Below are positions 7,311 through 11,967 of a DNA stretch of 11,967 nt, piece by piece. How positions within the stretch are numbered: position 1 is the first letter of the stretch; every line of letters starts with the position of its first letter. The position numbers were made by a program, and so were the translations under genes. The notes beneath the pieces are model-generated. The model was not told the DNA's origin and ran no database searches. It saw only the letters and a list, made by a program, of their open reading frames with translations. Origin of the DNA: Frankiales bacterium (GTDB lineage: Bacteria; Actinomycetota; Actinomycetes; Mycobacteriales; SCTD01); the NCBI GenBank assembly GCA_025966295.1, contig JAOPVD010000116.1, forward strand, positions 1-11,967, in the 5' to 3' direction.

Positions 7311-8329
7311 GCCTGCTGGAGGTGCGTGGCCTGGAGGTCCACTTCCCGATCCGCAAGGGCGTCCTGCTCGAGCGGCCGGTCGGCGCGGTCCGCGCGGTCG
7401 ACGGCGTCGACCTCGACGTCGAGCGCGGCACCACCTTCGGGCTCGTGGGCGAGTCCGGCTGCGGCAAGTCGACCCTCGGGCGGGCCATCCTGCGGCTGGT
7501 CGAGCCGACGGCCGGCACCGTCCGCTTCGACGGCATCGACGTCGCGTCGCTGCGGCCCGAGCCACTGCGCCGGCTGCGGGCCCGCATGCAGATGGTGTTC
7601 CAGGACCCGCTGTCCAGCCTCGACCCCCGGCAGAACGTCGAGTCGATCCTGGTCGAGCCGCTCCGCACCCACCGGGTCGCGACCGGCAAAGACGCCCGCA
7701 GGCGGGCCCGCGAGCTGCTCGACGTGGTCGGGCTGCCGGCGGCCGCGGCGGCCCGCTACCCGCACGAGTTCAGCGGTGGCCAGCGCCAGCGGATCGGGAT
7801 CGCCCGGGCGCTGGCGCTCAACCCGGAGCTGATCGTCGCGGACGAGCCGGTGTCCGCCCTCGACGTGTCGATCCAGGCGCAGGTCGTCAACCTGCTCGAG
7901 GAGCTGCAGAAGGAGTTCGGGCTGACCTACCTGGTCATCGCGCACGACCTGGCGGTGGTCCGGCACATCAGCGAGACGATCGGCGTGATGTATCTCGGCC
8001 GGATCGTGGAGCAGGCCCCGTCCGACGAGCTCTACGCGACGCCGCGGCACCCGTACACGATCGCGCTGATGTCGGCGGTGCCGATCCCGGACCCGGAGGT
8101 GGAGGACCGCCGGGAGCGGATCCTGCTCCGCGGCGACCTGCCGTCGCCGGCCAACCCGCCGTCGGGCTGCCGCTTCCACACCCGCTGCCCGTTCCGGCAG
8201 CCGACCCGCTGCCACGACGAGGACCCGGCGCTGCGCGAGCTCGGCCCCGGGCACGCGGTCGCCTGCCACTGGGCGGAGCAGGTCGCCACCGGTGAGATCC
8301 GCCCCCACCCCACCGCCGTCCCCAGCTGA
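7307..8329 (+). CDS. ABC transporter ATP-binding protein, DppF/OppF type
   Basis: A 340-residue ATPase, the second nucleotide-binding subunit and last gene of the importer operon. It has the OppF/DppF-type N terminus with the KGVLLERPVGAVRAVDGV insertion region. Walker A GESGCGKST is at 48-56, the Q-loop Gln at 99, the signature FSGGQ at 155-159, Walker B with IVADE at 176-180 (Glu180), and His213 in the switch. The C-terminal extension starts at RHPYT (247-251) and has four cysteines at 288, 294, 302 and 320, spaced almost as in the preceding ATPase. The GTG start at 7307 lies in a GTGA overlap with the upstream stop, with GGAAG upstream. The stop at 8329 is followed 11 nt later by the palindromic element. 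Substrate remains unknown. Confidence 0.94.
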   Translation: MSLLEVRGLEVHFPIRKGVLLERPVGAVRAVDGVDLDVERGTTFGLVGESGCGKSTLGRAILRLVEPTAGTVRFDGIDVASLRPEPLRRLRARMQMVFQDPLSSLDPRQNVESILVEPLRTHRVATGKDARRRARELLDVVGLPAAAAARYPHEFSGGQRQRIGIARALALNPELIVADEPVSALDVSIQAQVVNLLEELQKEFGLTYLVIAHDLAVVRHISETIGVMYLGRIVEQAPSDELYATPRHPYTIALMSAVPIPDPEVEDRRERILLRGDLPSPANPPSGCRFHTRCPFRQPTRCHDEDPALRELGPGHAVACHWAEQVATGEIRPHPTAVPS

Positions 8330-8340
8330 CCGCCGTACCC

Positions 8341-8458
8341 GCTTGCGTCATCAGAACTGGCCCCCGCGGTGAGCCCAGCAGTGATGACGCAAGCAGTCAG
8401 GCCCTGCGTTGCGTCATCACTTCTGGTCCAGCGCTGGGCTCAGAATTGATGACGCAAC
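8341..8458. repeat. Nested palindromic repeat between convergent operons (possible bidirectional terminator)
   Basis: Four copies of an 11-bp arm alternate in orientation. TTGCGTCATCA occurs at 8343-8353 and 8409-8419, and its complement TGATGACGCAA at 8382-8392 and 8447-8457. Arms 1 and 2 can pair (13 bp counting flanking bases, 8341-8353 with 8382-8394), as can arms 3 and 4 (12 bp, then TTCTG with CAGAA after one mismatch). Alternatively arms 2 and 3 form the best single hairpin: 8375-8396 with 8404-8426, about 21 bp with one mismatch and one bulged G, closing a 7-nt loop at 8397-8403. It fills almost the whole 139-nt gap between the ABC operon and the suf operon. There is no T tract on either strand. 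Termination in both directions, or a mobile extragenic palindrome, are the likely readings. Confidence 0.85.
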
Positions 8459-8468
8459 AGGAGAGCGG

Positions 8469-8852
8469 TCAGACGTTGAAGCCGAGGGCGCGCAGCTGCT
8501 CGCGGCCGTCGTCGGTGATCTTGTCGGGGCCCCACGGCGGCATCCAGACCCAGTTGATGCGCACGTCGTTGACGAGTGGCGCGAGGGCGCTGCGGGTCTG
8601 GTCCTCGATGACGTCGGTCAGCGGGCAGGCCGCCGACGTCAGCGTCATGTCGAGGGTCACGGTGATGTCGTCGTGCACCTGGGCGCCGTACACCAGGCCG
8701 AGGTCGACGACGTTGATGCCGAGCTCGGGGTCGACGACGTCCTTCATCGCCTCGAGCACGTCCTCGTCCGACGGCTTGGTCTTCGGCTCGTCCGCCACGG
8801 TCGGGGTCTCGTAGACGGCGTCCACGGTGGCCTCGCTGGTCACGTCGCTCAT
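8469..8852 (-). CDS. sufT: SUF-associated MIP18/DUF59-family Fe-S assembly protein (SufT-like)
   Basis: A 127-residue protein of the MIP18 (DUF59, PaaD-like) family, often the last gene of actinobacterial suf operons. Members help mature Fe-S proteins. After an acidic, probably disordered tail of about 27 residues, the domain shows the DPELGINVVDLGLVY block (41-55), the conserved cysteine in TSAACPL (Cys76), and the aromatic WMPPW motif (103-107). The ATG at 8852 overlaps the sufU stop by 4 nt and has AAGGAGG 4 nt upstream, the best-matching ribosome binding site in the suf operon. A PaaD role in phenylacetate degradation is excluded by context: no paa genes are here. The precise client proteins are unknown. 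Confidence 0.9.
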   Translation of the reverse strand: MSDVTSEATVDAVYETPTVADEPKTKPSDEDVLEAMKDVVDPELGINVVDLGLVYGAQVHDDITVTLDMTLTSAACPLTDVIEDQTRSALAPLVNDVRINWVWMPPWGPDKITDDGREQLRALGFNV

Positions 8853-9298
8853 GACGCCTCCTTCTGCTTCGCCACGGCCTGTGCCGTCGCGTCCTTCCAC
8901 GCCATCCAGCCCAGCAGCGCGCACTTGACGCGCGCCGGGTACTTCGAGACACCGGCGAACGCGATGCCGTCCTCGAGGACGTCCTCGTCGGGCTCGAGTT
9001 TGCCCTTGCTCTGCATCAGCTCGAGGAACGCCTCGTGCGCCACCAGCGCGTCGTCGACCTTGCGGCCGATGACCAGGTCGGTCATCACGCTCGTCGCGGC
9101 CTGGCTGATCGAGCAGCCCTGCCCGTCGTAGGACACGTCCTCGACGATGCCGTCCAGCACCCGGACCCTGACCGTGACCTCGTCGCCGCAGGTCGGGTTG
9201 ACGTGGTGCACCTCGACGTCGAACGGGTCGCGCAGGCCCTTGTGGTGCGGGTTGCGGTAGTGGTCCAGGATGATCTCCTGGTACATCGACTCGCTCAC
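8849..9298 (-). CDS. sufU: SufU, zinc-dependent sulfurtransferase of the SUF system
   Basis: A 149-residue SufU/IscU-fold protein. SufU accepts persulfide sulfur from SufS and passes it on for cluster assembly on the SufBCD scaffold. Three conserved cysteines are present at 37 (in NPTCGDE), 62 (in GQGCSIS) and 126 (in VKCALL), with Asp39; these correspond to the zinc ligands known for Bacillus SufU. The insertion of about 20 residues between the second and third cysteine regions that sets SufU apart from IscU is present. The N-terminal MYQEIILDHYRNPHH is typical. I took the GTG at 9298 because it overlaps the sufS stop in a GTGA and has GGGGAG upstream at good spacing; ATG at 9286 would remove only four residues. 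It lies directly after its partner sufS. Confidence 0.95.
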   Translation of the reverse strand: MSESMYQEIILDHYRNPHHKGLRDPFDVEVHHVNPTCGDEVTVRVRVLDGIVEDVSYDGQGCSISQAATSVMTDLVIGRKVDDALVAHEAFLELMQSKGKLEPDEDVLEDGIAFAGVSKYPARVKCALLGWMAWKDATAQAVAKQKEAS

Positions 9299-10548
9299 GC
9301 CGCTCCCCAGAACCGCTGCACCTGGACGATCCCGTCCAGCAGGGCGTCGATGTCGGCCTCGGTGTTGTAGAGGTACGACGAGGCGCGGGCCGTCGCGGGC
9401 ACGCCGTACCGGCGGCAGACCGGCGCCGCGCAGTGGTGGCCGACCCGGACGGCGATGCCGAGGTCGTCGAGCGACTGGCCGACGTCGTGCGGGTGCACCC
9501 CGTCGACGACGAACGACACCGCGCTCCCCCGCGCCTCGGTGCTGTCCGGGCCGAGCACGCTGACACCCGGCAGCTCCCGGATGCCGTCCAGCAGCCGGGC
9601 GGTCAGGACCACCTCGTGCGCCTTGATGGCGTCCAGGCCGACCGCGCCGAGGTAGTCGCAGGCCGCGGCCAGCGCGACCGCCTGGCTGATGACCGGCGTG
9701 CCGGCCTCGAAGCGCTCGGGCGCCTTCGCGTACGTCGAGCCGGTCATCTGGACCACCTCGATCATCGAGCCGCCGCCCATGAACGGCGGCAGCGCGTTGA
9801 GCAGCTCGCCCCGGCCCCACAGCACGCCGACCCCCGAGGGCGCCAGCATCTTGTGGCCGGTGAAGGCGAACAGGTCCACGCCGAGCGCGGCCACGTCGAC
9901 CGGCTGGTGCGGCACCGACTGGGCGCCGTCCACCAGCGTCAGCGCGCCGACCTGCTTGGCGCGGGCCACCAGCGCCGGCACGTCGTTCTCGGTCCCGAGG
10001 ATGTTGGAGACCTGGGTGAAGGCGAGCAGCTTGGTGCGCTCGTTGACGATCTGGTCGAGGTTCGTGAGGTCGAGCCGGCCCTCGTCGGTCAGGCCCAGCC
10101 AGCGCAGCGTGGCGCCGGTGCGCTCCGCGAGCATCTGCCACGGCACGAGGTTGGAGTGGTGCTCCATCTCGGTGACCGCGATCTCGTCACCGGGACCGAG
10201 CGGCACCGGCGAGCCCGGGTTGCCCAGCGCGTAGGCGACCAGGTTGATGGCCTCGGTGACGTTCTTGGTGAACACCACGTCGTCGTGCTGCGCGCCGATG
10301 AACCGGGCGACCGTGGAGCGGGCCGCCTCGTAGGCGTCGGTGGCCTCCTGCGAGAGCGTGTGCACGCCGCGGTGCACGTTGCTGTAGTGCTGCTCGACGA
10401 ACTCCCGCTCGGCCTCCAGCACCTGCCGCGGCTTGTGCGAGGAGGAGGCGTTGTCGAGGTAGACGAGCGGCTTGCCGTGCACCTCGCGCGCGAGCACGGG
10501 GAAGTCCTTGCGGACCGCCTCGACGTCGAAGGCCAGGGTGGAGGTCAT
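9295..10548 (-). CDS. sufS: Cysteine desulfurase SufS
   Basis: A 417-residue PLP-dependent group II cysteine desulfurase. It converts cysteine to alanine and holds the released sulfur as a persulfide for SufU. Lys233 in TGHKML is the PLP lysine, His131 in EMEHHSN and Asp207 in VDGAQS contact the cofactor, and the catalytic cysteine is Cys373 in RVGHHCAAP. The short loop around this cysteine is typical of SufS rather than of group I IscS/NifS. The ATG at 10548 shares one base with the sufC stop (TGATG), and the ribosome binding site is weak, so translation probably depends on reinitiation. Length is normal and all key residues are present. Confidence 0.96.
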   Translation of the reverse strand: MTSTLAFDVEAVRKDFPVLAREVHGKPLVYLDNASSSHKPRQVLEAEREFVEQHYSNVHRGVHTLSQEATDAYEAARSTVARFIGAQHDDVVFTKNVTEAINLVAYALGNPGSPVPLGPGDEIAVTEMEHHSNLVPWQMLAERTGATLRWLGLTDEGRLDLTNLDQIVNERTKLLAFTQVSNILGTENDVPALVARAKQVGALTLVDGAQSVPHQPVDVAALGVDLFAFTGHKMLAPSGVGVLWGRGELLNALPPFMGGGSMIEVVQMTGSTYAKAPERFEAGTPVISQAVALAAACDYLGAVGLDAIKAHEVVLTARLLDGIRELPGVSVLGPDSTEARGSAVSFVVDGVHPHDVGQSLDDLGIAVRVGHHCAAPVCRRYGVPATARASSYLYNTEADIDALLDGIVQVQRFWGAA

Positions 10549-11294
10549 CAGACGGCCACGCCCACGTACTTCTCGTAGCCGTTCGCCTCGAGCTCGTCGG
10601 CGAGCTCCTTGCCGCCCTCGTCGACGATCCGGCCCTTGACGAAGACGTGCACGAAGTCGGGCTCGATGTAGCGCAGGATCCGGGTGTAGTGGGTGATCAG
10701 CAGGGTGCCGGTCTCGCCCGACGCCCGGACCCGGTTGACGCCCTCGGACACCACGCGCAGCGCGTCGACGTCGAGGCCGGAGTCGGTCTCGTCGAGGATC
10801 GCGATCCGGGGCTTGAGGAGCTCGAGCTGCAGGATCTCGTGGCGCTTCTTCTCGCCGCCGGAGAAGCCCTCGTTGACGTTGCGGGTGGCGAACGCCGGGT
10901 CCATCTCCAGGGCGGCCATCGCGGCCTTCTGCTCCTTCACCCAGTGCCGCAGCGCCGGGGCCTCGCCGCGGATCGCCGTGGCGGCGCTGCGCAGGAAGTT
11001 GGAGACCGTCACGCCGGGGACCTCGACCGGGTACTGCATGGCCAGGAACATGCCGGCCCGGGCGCGCTCGTCGACGCTCATCGCGAGGACGTCCTCGCCG
11101 TCGAGCGTGACGGTGCCGGAGGTGATGGTGTACTTCGGGTGGCCGGCGAGGGAGTACGCCAGCGTCGACTTGCCGGAGCCGTTGGGGCCCATGATCGCGT
11201 GCGTCTCACCGGCCTTGATGGTGAGGTTGACGCCGGCGAGGATCTGCTTGTCCTCCACGGACACGTGCAGGTCGCGGATCTCCAGGGTGGCCAT
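10548..11294 (-). CDS. sufC: Fe-S cluster assembly ATPase SufC
   Basis: A 248-residue ABC-type ATPase without membrane domains. SufC binds SufB and SufD in the SufBC2D scaffold and its ATP cycle opens the complex for cluster formation. Walker A GPNGSGKS is at residues 36-43, the Q-loop Gln87 is in MQYPVEVPGV, the SufC-specific signature FSGGEKKR is at 144-151, Walker B ILDE ends at Glu169 (followed by the SufC-typical TDSGLD), and His202 is the switch residue. The ATG at 11294 shares one base with the stop of the Rieske gene (TAATG), and GGAG sits 6 nt upstream inside that gene. The length matches the family. Confidence 0.97.
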   Translation of the reverse strand: MATLEIRDLHVSVEDKQILAGVNLTIKAGETHAIMGPNGSGKSTLAYSLAGHPKYTITSGTVTLDGEDVLAMSVDERARAGMFLAMQYPVEVPGVTVSNFLRSAATAIRGEAPALRHWVKEQKAAMAALEMDPAFATRNVNEGFSGGEKKRHEILQLELLKPRIAILDETDSGLDVDALRVVSEGVNRVRASGETGTLLITHYTRILRYIEPDFVHVFVKGRIVDEGGKELADELEANGYEKYVGVAV

Positions 11295-11596
11295 TACTTC
11301 TCCAGCTTCACGAGGACGTCGTCGCCCTCGACGGTGACGGGGTAGGTCGCGACCGGCTTGGTCGCGGGCAGGCCGGTGGGGGCGCCGGTCCGCAGGTCGA
11401 AGCGCGAGCCGTGCAGCCAGCACTCGACGCTGCAGTCCTCGACGTCGCCCTCGGACAGCGAGACGTCGGCGTGCGAGCAGATGTCGCTGATCGCGAAGAT
11501 CTCGCCGCAGCTGCGGGCCACGCAGATCGGGACGCCGTCGAGCACGACCCGGATCGCGCCCTCTTCCGGCAGGTCGGACAGCGAGCAGGCGCGCAT
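11294..11596 (-). CDS. Rieske [2Fe-2S] ferredoxin of the SUF operon
   Basis: A 100-residue small Rieske-type protein, similar to the ferredoxin components of non-haem dioxygenases. The cluster ligands are C40-x-H42 and C59-x2-H62, and the protein contains essentially only the Rieske fold. Rieske ferredoxins are commonly found inside actinobacterial suf operons between sufD and sufC; an electron-supply role in cluster assembly is plausible but inferred. The start is ATG at 11596, sharing one base with the sufD stop (TGATG) and with GGTGAGG suitably upstream. A GTG immediately before it (11599) would add one residue and give a 4-nt overlap; I cannot decide firmly between them. Its stop overlaps the sufC start by one base. 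Confidence 0.93.
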   Translation of the reverse strand: MRACSLSDLPEEGAIRVVLDGVPICVARSCGEIFAISDICSHADVSLSEGDVEDCSVECWLHGSRFDLRTGAPTGLPATKPVATYPVTVEGDDVLVKLEK

Positions 11597-11967
11597 CACG
11601 CCTCACCGCCCTGCGACAGCTCGCGCTCGACCGCGGCGAGCAGCCGCTCCTCGAAGGACGGCACCCCGATCTGCTGGAGCACCTCGGCGAAGAAGCCGAG
11701 CACCACGATGCGGCGGGCCTCGTCCGGGGTGATGCCGCGGGACTGCAGGTAGAACAGCTGGTCGTCGTCGAAGCGCCCGGTGGCCGAGGCGTGACCGGCG
11801 CCGGCGATCTCGCCGGTCTCGATCTCGAGGTTCGGCACCGAGTCGGCGCGCGCCGAGTCGGTCAGCAGCAGGTTGCGGTTGAGCTCGTAGGTGTCGGTGC
11901 CGTTCGCCGCGGCCCGGATCAGCACGTCGCCGATCCACACCGAGTGCGCGCCCTCACCCTGTACGGC
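11596..11967 (-). CDS. sufD: Fe-S cluster assembly scaffold protein SufD, C-terminal part, cut by window edge
   Basis: The last 123 residues of a SufB/SufD-family beta-helix scaffold protein; the start lies beyond the right edge. SufD pairs with SufB and binds SufC. The visible part holds the conserved C-terminal core: QGEGAHSVWIGDVLIR, TYELNRNLLLTD, the SVPNLEIETGEIAGAGHASA segment and a helical tail with YLQSRGI and the GFF motif that contacts SufC. Arrangement with the Rieske gene and sufC following points to SufD rather than SufB, and the short C-terminal tail fits. A GTG inside the visible region (at 11940) is not a start, since conserved residues continue upstream of it. sufB, and usually sufR, would be expected beyond the window. 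Confidence 0.93.
   Translation of the reverse strand, partial: AVQGEGAHSVWIGDVLIRAAANGTDTYELNRNLLLTDSARADSVPNLEIETGEIAGAGHASATGRFDDDQLFYLQSRGITPDEARRIVVLGFFAEVLQQIGVPSFEERLLAAVERELSQGGEA

Noticed and set aside
8341..8458. CRISPR array or integrase attachment site
   Set aside because: The repeats alternate in orientation with only two elements and no regular spacers. There is no integrase, cas gene or tRNA nearby.
8409..9131. Plus-strand open frame starting inside the palindromic repeat
   Set aside because: It is antisense to sufT and sufU, which have conserved cysteines and overlapping starts, and it shows no domain of its own.
9433..10578. Plus-strand open frame antisense to sufS
   Set aside because: It lies wholly over a cysteine desulfurase with every catalytic residue intact. 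Its composition is that of a GC-driven shadow frame.

Overview
The window is chromosomal DNA from a high-GC Gram-positive bacterium, almost certainly an actinomycete. Codon third positions are nearly all G or C, several genes start with GTG, genes overlap by 1 or 4 nt, and the Fe-S assembly genes occur in the typical actinobacterial order (sufD, Rieske ferredoxin, sufC, sufS, sufU, sufT). I cannot name the genus from the sequence alone. Almost all of the DNA is coding, in three blocks.

Block 1 (1-2479, minus strand) is a fructose phosphotransferase operon. Its order of transcription is a DeoR-family regulator (fruR-like), 1-phosphofructokinase (fruK), a free-standing fructose EIIA protein, and a fructose EIIB(C) protein cut by the left window edge. 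The junctions are 4-nt overlaps or a 1-nt gap, so the genes are probably translationally coupled. A good -35 box and four 10-bp phased repeats lie just upstream of the regulator gene and look like an autoregulatory promoter-operator.

Block 2 (2692-8329, plus strand, divergent from block 1) encodes a complete dipeptide/oligopeptide-type ABC importer: a lipoprotein substrate-binding protein, two permeases and two ATPases. A small hairpin fills the 22-nt gap after the binding-protein gene. Both ATPases carry a C-terminal four-cysteine cluster of the kind linked to an Fe-S cluster in related OppD proteins.

Block 3 (8469-11967, minus strand, convergent with block 2) is the downstream part of the SUF iron-sulfur cluster assembly operon: sufD (its N-terminal part runs off the right edge), a Rieske ferredoxin, sufC, sufS, sufU and sufT. 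SufS and SufU supply sulfur, SufC and SufD belong to the scaffold, and SufT and the Rieske protein are accessory. Every junction is a 1- or 4-nt overlap.

Between the convergent blocks 2 and 3, at 8341-8458, is the most unusual non-coding structure in the window. It is a nested palindrome built from four copies of an 11-bp arm (TTGCGTCATCA or its complement). It can fold as two side-by-side hairpins or as one long central hairpin. I see no wholly new gene system; the non-coding elements are the parts worth following up.
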